Origin: an uncultured Candidatus Saccharibacteria bacterium
GTDB lineage: Bacteria > Patescibacteriota > Saccharimonadia > Saccharimonadales > Saccharimonadaceae
Direction: 5' to 3'
Assembly (NCBI GenBank): GCA_947165465.1
Contig: CAMVAM010000004.1
Span: forward strand, 1-64,000
DNA length: 64,000 nucleotides
Shown here in pieces: positions 18,246-26,658 of the stretch. Both the position numbers and the translations under genes were made by a program. Under the pieces are notes generated by a model, which saw only the letters and a list, made by a program, of their open reading frames with translations, searched no databases and was not told the DNA's origin. How positions within the stretch are numbered: position 1 is the first letter of the stretch; each line of letters begins with the position of its first letter.

Positions 18246-20063
18246 TTAGTAAGTGCGGTTTTCGCGTTTTCTCTTGATTGGATCAAGTTGACGCTTGCGA
18301 AGGCGAAGCGACTTTGGCGTAACTTCGAGAAGTTCGTCATCAAGTAGAAAATCTAGACACTGTTCAAGCGAAAATTGGGTGTAAGGAGTCAGCTGAATTG
18401 CTCCATCCGAGGCGTGGGTGCGCATATTGGTAAGCTGTTTTTCCTTGCAGATATTAATATCGATATCTTCTTTCTTATTTGAAAGTCCTACAATCATACC
18501 TTGATAAACCGGCACCTGTGGTGGAATAAACAAAATTCCACGGGCCTGTGCAGCATCGAGCGCATACGAAGTTGAAACACCATCTTCAAAGGCAACCAAA
18601 GCGCCATTTCTTTCCGGCTTATATTTGCTTTCTACCGGACGATAACCGGACGGAATGCTAGACATAATTACGGTGCCTTTAGTGGCGGTGAGCAAGTTGT
18701 TACGAAGACCAATAAGAGCCGCGGTTGAAATCTCATACACAAAACGGGTCGCGCCGGTAGTAGTAAGTTCCTGAGATTTAAGTTCAGCCTTGCGAATTCC
18801 AAGTTCTTGAGAAACAGCACCGACAAATTCCGGAGCAACTTCCACGGTTAAGTTTTCAATCGGTTCACACTTCTTGCCATCGATTTCGCGATAAACTACT
18901 TCCGGACGACCGGCCTCAAGTTCATAACCTTCGCGGCGCATCGTCTCAATGAGAACCGAAAGATGAAGCTCGCCACGACCGGACACTTTATAACCAAGTC
19001 CGTCTGGCTCAATCTTAAGAGCGATATTGGTTTCAAGCTCACGTTCAAGACGTTCCGCAATTTGACGAGAAGTCGTAAAATCACCTTCGCGACCTTTTAA
19101 AGGCGAAGTGTTTGGACCAATATAAATCGAAAGAGTTGGCGGTTCGAGCTCAATCGTAGGTAGAGCCTCCGGTTTATCACCGGTTGCAATCGTATCGCCA
19201 ATATTAGCTTCAGACACGCCGGTCATTGCTACGATATCGCCGGCAATTGCTTCCGTCACCTCTTCCTTGCCAAGGCCTTTGTAAATAAACAAATTCTCAA
19301 TCTTGGCATTTTTAGAAACATCGCCACGAAGAATCTTCACGGTCTGGCCTTTCTTAAGTTTGCCACGGGAAATCTTACCAATGCAATATTTGCCAAGATA
19401 ATTATCAGCGGCAAGTGCAGCCACGAGTAGTTGTGCGCTTTCAGCATTTTCATCAACATTAGGGGCCGGAATATCATTAATGATGGCATCAAAAATCACA
19501 TTAAGATTATCATCGAGCTCAATCGTTTTACCGGCTTTGCCTTCGCGGGCGATTGCATAATAAATCGGATAGTTTAATTGTGATTCATCGGTTGCGAGTT
19601 CAAGAAATAGGCTTTCGATTTCATCCTTCACCTCTTCAATACGAGCGGCTGGTTTATCAATCTTATTAATAATCACCACTGGACGAAGTTTTAGATCGAG
19701 TGCCTTTTGGAGTACGAATTTAGTCTGCGGCATTGGGCCTTCCTGCGCATCTACAATCAGAAGTACGCCATCGGCCATATTAAGTGTACGTTCAACCTCA
19801 CCAGAAAAATCTGCGTGTCCCGGCGTATCAATAATATTAATCTTGTAGCCGTTATAATAAACACAGGTTTGTTTAGCGGTAATCGTAATGCCACGCTCGT
19901 GCTCCTGATCCATGGAGTCCATGATGAGAGTTTGACTCATCTCGGCCTGGTTATCACGAAAAGTATGGGACTGCTTAAGAAGCCCATCAACAAGCGTGGT
20001 CTTACCATGGTCAACGTGCGCAATAATTGCCACATTACGAATTAGATTTTTATTCAAAGTCAT
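18246..20063 (-). CDS. typA: Ribosome-binding translational GTPase TypA/BipA
   Basis: 605 residues, normal for TypA. G1 is AHVDHGKTTLVD, the switch region contains RGITITAKQ, G3 is DTPGHADFSGE, and G4 is NKID. The C-terminal part ends with SLRLRKRQLDPIKRKRENR, typical of the family. I start at ATG 20063, 7 bases after TATAAT; the longer frame to 20099 would begin upstream of the promoter. TypA assists ribosome assembly and stress adaptation. Confidence 0.96.
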   Translation of the reverse strand: MTLNKNLIRNVAIIAHVDHGKTTLVDGLLKQSHTFRDNQAEMSQTLIMDSMDQEHERGITITAKQTCVYYNGYKINIIDTPGHADFSGEVERTLNMADGVLLIVDAQEGPMPQTKFVLQKALDLKLRPVVIINKIDKPAARIEEVKDEIESLFLELATDESQLNYPIYYAIAREGKAGKTIELDDNLNVIFDAIINDIPAPNVDENAESAQLLVAALAADNYLGKYCIGKISRGKLKKGQTVKILRGDVSKNAKIENLFIYKGLGKEEVTEAIAGDIVAMTGVSEANIGDTIATGDKPEALPTIELEPPTLSIYIGPNTSPLKGREGDFTTSRQIAERLERELETNIALKIEPDGLGYKVSGRGELHLSVLIETMRREGYELEAGRPEVVYREIDGKKCEPIENLTVEVAPEFVGAVSQELGIRKAELKSQELTTTGATRFVYEISTAALIGLRNNLLTATKGTVIMSSIPSGYRPVESKYKPERNGALVAFEDGVSTSYALDAAQARGILFIPPQVPVYQGMIVGLSNKKEDIDINICKEKQLTNMRTHASDGAIQLTPYTQFSLEQCLDFLLDDELLEVTPKSLRLRKRQLDPIKRKRENRTY

Positions 20064-20145
20064 AGGCGTTATTATACTACAAATTGACGAAATATTCAAT
20101 ATGTGGTCTAATAAAAAACGCTAAAATATGCTATAATATATAGAT

Positions 20146-20346
20146 ATGGCAAAGATCAAACATCCAAAATCTGGTGTCTACGAGCCCGAAAGGTGCTGGG
20201 TTGGCGATACTCATAAAATTTGCTACAAAACTCGGGAAGAAGCCGAAATGGCGGCCCGCGTTGCTGAATACGATCACCACATTGAAGGACACTTAAGCGT
20301 CTATAAATGCGAATATGGTGACCATTACCATCTAAGTTCAAACTAA
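20146..20346 (+). CDS. Small protein with Cys/His-rich C-terminus
   Basis: 66 residues, leaderless (TATAAT box 6 bases before ATG). The C-terminal YKCEYGDHYHLSS resembles the YxCxxCxxWHL ending of small phage-like and actinobacterial proteins, but with only one cysteine in that motif. Another cysteine pair sits at CWVGDTHKIC. A metal-binding role is possible, not shown. The stop overlaps the end of the convergent cutinase-vWA gene by 4 bases. Confidence 0.65.
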   Translation: MAKIKHPKSGVYEPERCWVGDTHKICYKTREEAEMAARVAEYDHHIEGHLSVYKCEYGDHYHLSSN

Positions 20347-22013
20347 TGCCCTCCCGTGTTTGGCGCATTCGGGATTGCTACACCGCCTAATCCATCCGGC
20401 GGTATTATGATTCTTGCGGCATCCCCACGCAGGCCGTTATTAATTGGCGCTAGTAGAATCTCGTTTTCGATTCTTCTGTCTAAGTCCGAAATCGTAATTT
20501 CCTTTTCGGCAGTTATGCCAATAATGTAATCATTCAAAACTACTACAACGCCGGTCCCATTTGTCGAATAGCTTATCGTTATGGTATCCGCATAATAAGA
20601 ACTAGAAATTATATTAAGTGTCGGCGATTCTTCCCTAGATTCTTCCTCAACTCTCGGCAAAGAGTCGTTTCGGTTGATTATGTAATCCGTAAGTAGAGTC
20701 AGCTTATTAAAGTCTGTCACAACCTTGCCGCCAGTTTCATTAGCCAAATCAATATATTCACTCGCCACATCTTCGTTCGTAATAATATAGAAGTTCACCG
20801 GATCGATTTCTTTACTGAGTTTTGCTACCGCCCCAAAAGTTGTTCCATCACGATCCGGCGAATGGTAACCGGCATCGGTCAGAACTACTAGAGACTTAGT
20901 CGAGCCAAGCTTCCAATTCAATTTTTTCATTACATGAAACGAAGCCGAGAGCAGCGATTCCGGCAAGTCTCCACCATATTCAGTTACAATCTCATTCATT
21001 TTCGTTTCAAAAGTATCAAGCGAATCGCAAGTATCAAAACTACAATATTCCACCAGTGAATCGATAAAATCATCCAAATCATGGTAAGCAAATAGCGCTA
21101 CTCGTCCACCGCTATCCAGAGTTTCCTTAGCTAGGCGCAGTGCTTCTGCCTTGTATTTATCAATCATCTCGTCCATCGACCAAGTCGCATCAATCAAAAA
21201 CGCAGTATCATGGGGTGAAATGGAACGTTTTTCTATTCCAAAAGCGTCTGCGATTTTGTTATAAATCACGCGCGACGCGTCTTCATAAAGATTATCATTT
21301 TCATAATTCACGTGGTCACTAATATTAAACTTAGAACTACAGAAAATATCTCGTTTGTTACACCATGTCCCTACTTTTTCAAAGTATTCATCCGGGATAT
21401 ACGGGATATAAGCTCCGAGGAGGCCTTTAAACGCTTTGCAGTCCGGCACATACATTCGATACGGCGACAAATTCTCACCCCGGCAAGCCACCGGCATGAT
21501 TCCCTCGCCCTCCGGCAGATAAATCTTTGGGTCGCCAAAGGTCGCCGCATAAACCACCCGCGCCGAATCTATTCGACCAAGTGCCTTTATTACAACAATT
21601 GCGCCCTGCGAATAGCCGCCGATTATGTATTTCGTATTTAAACAATCGACGTTTATTAAATTCACAAGATTATCTACTCCGGATTGTACGCTTTCGCCAA
21701 ATTCTCCACCTTCCCCGCCGCTAAAGAATGCACCGAGTGTCACGTTTAGATTCTCAAAACCTACGCCAATCGCCGGATAATCAAGATCAATGAATTCGTA
21801 ATTAATCCCAGAATCATTTATCTTACTTTCAATCGAATATTTAAATGCTTTGTAGTCGCCATTATCTTCGCGCGGTGCTCCGGAGCCCCGTACGAACACG
21901 ACTTTTAAATCCTTACATTCCACCCCACCGGCGCTAACCGGAATTTTTACGCTTCCCATCAAAAAGCTTACGCATATAGCTAAGAGCGAGAAGCTCCGCC
22001 AAAACTTTTTCAT
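20343..22013 (-). CDS. Secreted cutinase-like esterase fused to a von Willebrand factor A domain
   Basis: 556 residues with a clear signal peptide (MKKFWRSFSLLAICVSFLMG, cleavage near SAGG). Residues 30-260 look like a cutinase/acetylxylan-esterase alpha/beta hydrolase: VVFVRGSGAPRE near the start, nucleophile in GGYSQGA, a FGDPK loop, and a late SDHVNY histidine. Cysteines are plentiful, as in secreted cutinases. Residues 270-460 are a vWA domain with MIDAS motif DATWS and LVVLTDAGYHS. A short beta domain follows and the chain ends APNTGGH without a membrane anchor. Start at 22013: GGAGGT precedes it, inside a longer in-frame GTG alternative at 22025. Substrate unknown; it may act on host envelope lipids or esters. 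Confidence 0.82.
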   Translation of the reverse strand: MKKFWRSFSLLAICVSFLMGSVKIPVSAGGVECKDLKVVFVRGSGAPREDNGDYKAFKYSIESKINDSGINYEFIDLDYPAIGVGFENLNVTLGAFFSGGEGGEFGESVQSGVDNLVNLINVDCLNTKYIIGGYSQGAIVVIKALGRIDSARVVYAATFGDPKIYLPEGEGIMPVACRGENLSPYRMYVPDCKAFKGLLGAYIPYIPDEYFEKVGTWCNKRDIFCSSKFNISDHVNYENDNLYEDASRVIYNKIADAFGIEKRSISPHDTAFLIDATWSMDEMIDKYKAEALRLAKETLDSGGRVALFAYHDLDDFIDSLVEYCSFDTCDSLDTFETKMNEIVTEYGGDLPESLLSASFHVMKKLNWKLGSTKSLVVLTDAGYHSPDRDGTTFGAVAKLSKEIDPVNFYIITNEDVASEYIDLANETGGKVVTDFNKLTLLTDYIINRNDSLPRVEEESREESPTLNIISSSYYADTITISYSTNGTGVVVVLNDYIIGITAEKEITISDLDRRIENEILLAPINNGLRGDAARIIIPPDGLGGVAIPNAPNTGGH

Positions 22014-22100
22014 TTTTACCTCCACTGTTAGTTTCGAAAATCAAATCATAGCGAAGAAATACTTACAACCCCCCACCTCTAAATCTATGGTATAATAGAG

Positions 22101-22124
22101 ATGAATTGGAGGAAAAATGGATAA
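22101..22124 (+). CDS. Leaderless 7-codon upstream ORF overlapping the dCMP deaminase start
   Basis: The ORF reads MNWRKNG and stops. Its ATG is 4 bases after TATAAT (22091-22096). The TGG AGG AAA codons contain the Shine-Dalgarno (GGAGG) of the deaminase, and the ORF stop (22122-22124) lies just inside the deaminase gene. Translation is inferred from the repeated layout in this window. Confidence 0.4.
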   Translation: MNWRKNG

Positions 22125-22665
22125 AAAACAACGCGAGTGGGATGAATATTTCATGAAAATCGCTGAAACGGTTGCGCTTAAAAGCAAAGACCCATCATCA
22201 AAAATGGGCTGCTGTATTGTCGACCAGAATAAACGCGTAGTGTCACTCGGCTACAATGGCATGATTCAAGGTGCGGACGAATCTAAAATGACTTTGAGCG
22301 AACGCCCAATGAAATATTATTTTGCGATTCATTCCGAAATGAATGCGATTCTCTTTGCTAAACAAGATTTACGTGGCTGCACAATTTATAATCGCGTCGC
22401 AACATGCGAAAACTGTCTTAAATACTGCTTGCAGGCCGGCATTACTCGTTTCGTCTACAACGAACTACGCGTGCATTCGCATTCAACCGACCCGAAACAC
22501 TCCATGACCAACGTCGAGACCGATGAAGCCGTCATTCGTATGCTAGTTTCCATGCCACATGTAAAAACGCTGAACCTTTCGAACGGTAAAACCTATGTCG
22601 AAGACATTTTGGATTCCTATCCGAAAGATTCAGCTGAATATAAGAGACTGTCCGCCTGGGTTTAA
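22117..22665 (+). CDS. Deoxycytidylate (dCMP) deaminase
   Basis: Zinc deaminase converting dCMP to dUMP, the precursor of dTMP. 182 residues with N-terminal SKDPSSKMGCCIVD, the proton-shuttle motif HSEMNAI (about 71) and zinc cysteines in TCENCLKYC. An extra C-terminal region (about 125-182) is longer than in the smallest members. It sits near tdk and tmk, forming a pyrimidine salvage neighbourhood. Other cytidine-deaminase-fold activities are possible, but the motif order matches ComEB/dCMP deaminases best. Confidence 0.9.
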   Translation: MDKKQREWDEYFMKIAETVALKSKDPSSKMGCCIVDQNKRVVSLGYNGMIQGADESKMTLSERPMKYYFAIHSEMNAILFAKQDLRGCTIYNRVATCENCLKYCLQAGITRFVYNELRVHSHSTDPKHSMTNVETDEAVIRMLVSMPHVKTLNLSNGKTYVEDILDSYPKDSAEYKRLSAWV

Positions 22666-22982
22666 TCTTCTTTTTTGGCCAGCTTTTCGCCTTCATGGTG
22701 ACAGCTACACTCTTTTCTTGGGAGTTTTCTGAGACACAAATAGAAAACTAAGAATGCGAGTAAAGCGCTCGCGGCACCGGCTGTAAAATATACTAGCGGC
22801 ATCATTGGATCGGCTTGCGGTTGCAATGTTTGTGTATTGCGATTTCCCGGAAAACTCCTGCCCGGCCCAATCATACCGATAGCATCATCCTCATTTTCCT
22901 CCACATCGCTTGGTAGTTCCGGCCTTTCTCTTAAGTCGGTGCTATCTGATTCGTTGTTCTTGGCTGTTATATCTTCTCTCAT
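22662..22982 (-). CDS. Single-pass membrane protein, unknown function
   Basis: 106 residues. An acidic N-terminal half (about 1-63) is followed by one membrane helix (about 65-87, VYFTAGAASALLAFLVFYLC) and a short basic Cys/His tail (KECSCHHEGEKLAKKED). Not recognised. It overlaps the convergent dCMP deaminase by 4 bases. Possible -10 TATACT and AAGGAA precede the start. Confidence 0.6.
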   Translation of the reverse strand: MREDITAKNNESDSTDLRERPELPSDVEENEDDAIGMIGPGRSFPGNRNTQTLQPQADPMMPLVYFTAGAASALLAFLVFYLCLRKLPRKECSCHHEGEKLAKKED

Positions 22983-23039
22983 ATATATTCCTTTTTACTC
23001 CTTCAGTATAAAGGAATTACCTTAAACCAAAGTTAAAAA

Positions 23040-23687
23040 CTACCACTCAATCGGTTTCAGGCCATTTTTCTCTAGAAATTCGTTGGTTTTTGAGAAATGA
23101 TGATTACCAAAGAACCCAGCATAGGCAGATAGTGGCGACGGATGCGGTGACTCCAGAATTAAATGCTTTGAGCTATCAATCAGGGCCTTTTTATTCCGAG
23201 CATCTCTCCCCCATAAAATAAACACCAGATGCGGGCGGGTCTCATTCAAGTATTTAATTACCTCAGTCGTAAATGTCTCCCAACCCTTACCTCGATGCGA
23301 ACCGGCTTTATGTGCTTCCACAGTTAAAACGGTATTTAAGAGAAGCACGCCTTGCTTCTGCCAGTTACGTAAGCTCCCGGTCGGGTTCTCATGATGACCG
23401 ATATCAGCGTCAATTTCTTTATATATATTAATAAGTGATGGTGGAATCGGTTGTGACGACGGCACCGAAAAAGCTAGACCTTCCGCAGCCCCCGGTGTAT
23501 GGTATGGATCTTGCCCGAGAATCACTACCTTCACATCATTAAGGTCGGTCGTAAAAGCTGAAAACACGAGTCCCTTCTTTGGATAGATGGTTTTATGCTC
23601 GTATTCATCGTGCAAAAATTTCGAGAGTTCTTTAAAATACGGTTTGTTAAACTCGCTATCTAGGAACGTTTTCCAACTCTCATGCAT
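23040..23687 (-). CDS. ung: Uracil-DNA glycosylase
   Basis: Removes uracil from DNA. Family 1 UDG with the water-activating loop GQDPYHTPGAAEGLAFSVP (about 62-80), VFILWGRDARNKK, and the minor-groove loop HPSPLSAYAGFFG with the catalytic histidine. 215 residues, full length. It is transcribed from the shared palindromic promoter, divergent from tdk. Its presence next to dCMP deaminase fits a need to handle dUMP misincorporation. Confidence 0.97.
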   Translation of the reverse strand: MHESWKTFLDSEFNKPYFKELSKFLHDEYEHKTIYPKKGLVFSAFTTDLNDVKVVILGQDPYHTPGAAEGLAFSVPSSQPIPPSLINIYKEIDADIGHHENPTGSLRNWQKQGVLLLNTVLTVEAHKAGSHRGKGWETFTTEVIKYLNETRPHLVFILWGRDARNKKALIDSSKHLILESPHPSPLSAYAGFFGNHHFSKTNEFLEKNGLKPIEW

Positions 23688-23704
23688 GCTATAATTATAG
23701 CATG
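23685..23704. promoter_or_regulatory. Perfectly palindromic bidirectional leaderless promoter (ung/tdk)
   Basis: The 20 bases CATGCTATAATTATAGCATG are their own reverse complement. Each strand contains TATAAT, and each end is a start codon: ung ATG is complementary to 23685-23687 and tdk ATG is 23702-23704. On both strands 6 bases separate TATAAT from ATG, so both transcripts should be leaderless and arise from overlapping -10 boxes. A polymerase bound one way should exclude the other. Confidence 0.85.
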
Positions 23705-24292
23705 GCGAAATTATATTTCAGATACGGAGCAATGGGGTGTGGCAAGACGATGCAGCTCCTCCAAGTTGCATTTAATTACGAAGAACGTGGACACAAAGTC
23801 TGCGTGATTAAACCAAAAACCGACACCAAAAACGGCACCAAGCTTCTAACTAGAATTGGCCCGGAACGCAAAACTGATTTTTGTTTCGACAAGAAGACGA
23901 ACATCTTTAATAAAATCATGAAGGGCTACAAAGACGTTCACTGCATCCTCGTTGATGAAGCTCAGTTCTTAACCAAAGCTCAAGTTGACGAACTCATGCT
24001 AATCGTGAATAAGCTAGACATTCCAGTCATGGCTTACGGACTTCGTCTTAACTTTCGTTTAACCGACGGCGGCTTTGAAGGTGCCACCAGGCTTCTCCAA
24101 ATCGCTCATAATATTGAAGAGATTAAAACCATCTGTGAATGTGGACGCAAAGCTACTTGCAATGCGAGATTCTTAAACGGCAAGTTTAAGACTGACGGCC
24201 CAGACGTCCTAATCGACGACGGCAAATCCAAAATCGAATACCGCGCCATTTGCCCGGCTTGTTACCAAAAATATCTAGAAGGAGAAAAATAA
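23702..24292 (+). CDS. tdk: Thymidine kinase (type II)
   Basis: Phosphorylates thymidine to dTMP. 196 residues with P-loop GAMGCGKTMQLLQ, the LVDEAQFL motif with the catalytic glutamate (about 83-90), the lasso region with Zn cysteines CECGRKATC and CPACY. It starts right at the palindromic promoter. The stop TAATG overlaps the start of tmk, so thymidine is probably carried to dTDP by one operon. Confidence 0.96.
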   Translation: MAKLYFRYGAMGCGKTMQLLQVAFNYEERGHKVCVIKPKTDTKNGTKLLTRIGPERKTDFCFDKKTNIFNKIMKGYKDVHCILVDEAQFLTKAQVDELMLIVNKLDIPVMAYGLRLNFRLTDGGFEGATRLLQIAHNIEEIKTICECGRKATCNARFLNGKFKTDGPDVLIDDGKSKIEYRAICPACYQKYLEGEK

Positions 24293-24897
24293 TGTATATC
24301 GTCATCGAAGGTCAAGACGGCACCGGTAAATCTACCCAAGCTAGACTTTTAAAAGAATATTTCGAAAAACAAGGTAAAGAAGTGGTCGTGATGGACGAGC
24401 CGGATGGTGATTTACCGCAAGCTCACGACATCCACGACTTAATTGTAATCAAAGGTAAAGAATATGGTCTCGAGCCAATTACAAACCTAGCTCTATTTAC
24501 AGCGGCTCGCTCCGAGCTTTGGCGAAAGATTGCCGAGCCAACTTTAAAGCGTGGTGGTATTGTGATTTCGGCTCGCAACTGGTGGTCTACACTAGCTTAT
24601 CAAGGCTACGGCGAAGGTGTATCGAGAAGTAAAATCATTCGCGTCACCAAAGAATGTATGCCGGTTCATTATTGTAATCCAGATCGCGGCTTTATTCTCA
24701 AAGTTTCAGACAAAGTTCGCCTAGAGCGTCAAGGTAATCGCGGCAAAGCTACCGAGACCTTTGAGGCTAAGCCGAATGAATTTCAACAGAAAGTTAACGC
24801 CGGCTACCTCCAAATCGCAAAGCAACTAGATATCCCAATTATTGATGCCTCCGGCACCATTGAAGAAGTCTTTGATTTAATTATCAGCAAATTGTGA
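24292..24897 (+). CDS. tmk: Thymidylate kinase with atypical DRY region
   Basis: dTMP to dTDP kinase, 201 residues. P-loop GQDGTGKST begins at residue 7; the middle contains FTAARSELWRK and TLAYQGYG; the LID region is RQGNRGKATE. In most Tmk proteins the substrate-binding segment before SxAYQG is DRYxxS; here it reads SARNWWSTLAYQG, so the Asp-Arg-Tyr is altered. Start at 24292 (MYIVIEGQDG), where tdk ends with TAATG and AAGGAG precedes. The 3' end overlaps the convergent ABC gene by 21 bases. Confidence 0.9.
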   Translation: MYIVIEGQDGTGKSTQARLLKEYFEKQGKEVVVMDEPDGDLPQAHDIHDLIVIKGKEYGLEPITNLALFTAARSELWRKIAEPTLKRGGIVISARNWWSTLAYQGYGEGVSRSKIIRVTKECMPVHYCNPDRGFILKVSDKVRLERQGNRGKATETFEAKPNEFQQKVNAGYLQIAKQLDIPIIDASGTIEEVFDLIISKL

Positions 24898-26658
24898 ATT
24901 ATATAATTCGGCGTAGAAGCCGTTCTGTTTCAATAGTTCGGCATGATTCCCATGCTCGACAATATTCCCGTCTTTCATTACCAGAATTAAATCCGAGTTC
25001 CTAATCGTTGAAAGGCGGTGCGCAATCACAAATGAAGTGCGACCTTTGGTTAGTTTTTCAAACGAATCCTGGATTAATTGTTCGGTGCGGGTATCGACAT
25101 TCGAAGTAGCCTCGTCTAGAATCATCATTGGTGGGTTTGCTACCATCGCACGAGCAATTGTAATCAGTTGTTTTTCGCCGGCCGAAATATTATCGGAGTC
25201 TTCTGAGATTACGGTTTTGTAGCCCTTCGGCAACGATTCAATCACGTGATGAACATTCGAAGCCTTAGCGGCTTGTTTAATCTCTTCAAGGGTTGCGTCC
25301 TGGCGACCATAACGGAGGTTTTCTTCCACGGTGCCGGAGAATAGCCACGTATCCTGAAGTACCATGCCAAACGTCGCTCTCACGTCCGAACGCTCCATTT
25401 CCCTAGTCGGAACGCCATCAATTGAAATGTAGCCAGAATCCGGTTCATAAAAACGCATCAAGAGATTAATAATTGTTGTTTTCCCGGCGCCGGTTGGACC
25501 GACGATTGCGACTTTCATACCTGGTTCAACCTTCACAGAAAAGCCCTTAATCACTGGTGTGTCTTTGAGATAACTAAAGTGAATGTCATGGAACTCCACC
25601 TCACCTTTAACTTTTTCGATTCTCTGTGCTGGTGAAAGATCCGGCTCTTCTTCCGGCTCGTCTAGGAATTCAAAAATACGCTCTGACGCGGCAAGCAAGG
25701 CCTGAATTGTAGTAGTTGACGATGCAATTTCGGTAATCGGGCGGTTGAACCGCGACACATATTGTACGAACGCCTGGATGTCACCAATTGAAATCGCTTT
25801 TTCAATTACGAGCACACCACCCACGATACAAACTGCCACGTAGCTGAGGTTTGTGAAGATATGTGTAACTGGGAACGAAAGCGACGAATAGAATTGTGAA
25901 CGGAACGACGCCTTAGCTAGCTTTCCGTTAGTTTCATCGAAATCATCAAGCGCTGTCCCCTCATAAGAATTTGCCTTAATGATGGTCTGCCCTGAATAGT
26001 CTTCCTCGATTTTACCGTTCAGAACGCCTAGCATTGCCTGGTGCTCGCGGAAGTATTTATGCGCGAACTTTGCAATCTTTCCAACCACCACCACCGAAAG
26101 TGGCACGATGATAAATGAAATGAGAGAAAGTGGCACCGAAATCACCAGCATGATAATCATCACGCCAACCAGTGTAGTAATACTTAGAGAAATATCTGCG
26201 ATTTCCTGTGACATTGAAGTCGTGAGTACATCGATATCATTAGTCATACGAGATAAAGTATCGCCAAATTTATGTCGGTCAAAATATGAAATTGGTAGTT
26301 TCGAGATTTTATCGATAATCATCTCGCGCATGTCGCGTGTATATCTAGCCGAAACGACACCAAGAATAAAGGCCTGCGCGTAATTTAGAGCTGCCGAGAT
26401 TAAGAACAAAACAATAACGACGATGGCCTTCTGGCCAATCGTGATAAAGTCAATATTCGGGTAAGTATTAAAGGCAATTGTGGTCATGTCGCCAAGAATC
26501 TTTGGCGTAAACAAACCGGTTACCGCCGAAGCGACGGCAAGGATAATTGAAACTAGAATTGAAAAACGGTATTTTTTGATTGAAGCATAGAATTGTTTAA
26601 ATGTGAGCTTCGCATTTTTAGCTTTTCCGACACCAAGGGTAAAAGAATTATTATCCAT
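24877..26658 (-). CDS. ABC exporter half-transporter, subunit B (MdlB/TM288-like)
   Basis: 593 residues: six-helix type I exporter membrane domain (about 25-320), then a nucleotide-binding domain with Walker A GPTGAGKTT, signature ISAGEKQ (a deviation from LSGGQ), Walker B MMILDEATSNVD with catalytic Glu, and a switch His in IAHRLST. It overlaps the partner gene by 8 bases. Its weak signature should face the Asp-type site of the partner, as in heterodimeric exporters with one degenerate ATPase site. Substrate not deducible; lipids or peptides are typical. Confidence 0.94.
   Translation of the reverse strand: MDNNSFTLGVGKAKNAKLTFKQFYASIKKYRFSILVSIILAVASAVTGLFTPKILGDMTTIAFNTYPNIDFITIGQKAIVVIVLFLISAALNYAQAFILGVVSARYTRDMREMIIDKISKLPISYFDRHKFGDTLSRMTNDIDVLTTSMSQEIADISLSITTLVGVMIIMLVISVPLSLISFIIVPLSVVVVGKIAKFAHKYFREHQAMLGVLNGKIEEDYSGQTIIKANSYEGTALDDFDETNGKLAKASFRSQFYSSLSFPVTHIFTNLSYVAVCIVGGVLVIEKAISIGDIQAFVQYVSRFNRPITEIASSTTTIQALLAASERIFEFLDEPEEEPDLSPAQRIEKVKGEVEFHDIHFSYLKDTPVIKGFSVKVEPGMKVAIVGPTGAGKTTIINLLMRFYEPDSGYISIDGVPTREMERSDVRATFGMVLQDTWLFSGTVEENLRYGRQDATLEEIKQAAKASNVHHVIESLPKGYKTVISEDSDNISAGEKQLITIARAMVANPPMMILDEATSNVDTRTEQLIQDSFEKLTKGRTSFVIAHRLSTIRNSDLILVMKDGNIVEHGNHAELLKQNGFYAELYNSQFADN

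Noticed and set aside
20343..20372. APNTG at the end of the cutinase-vWA protein as a sortase signal
   Set aside because: There is no hydrophobic segment or basic tail after it, and the stop is followed by the convergent gene, so anchoring by sortase is not supported.
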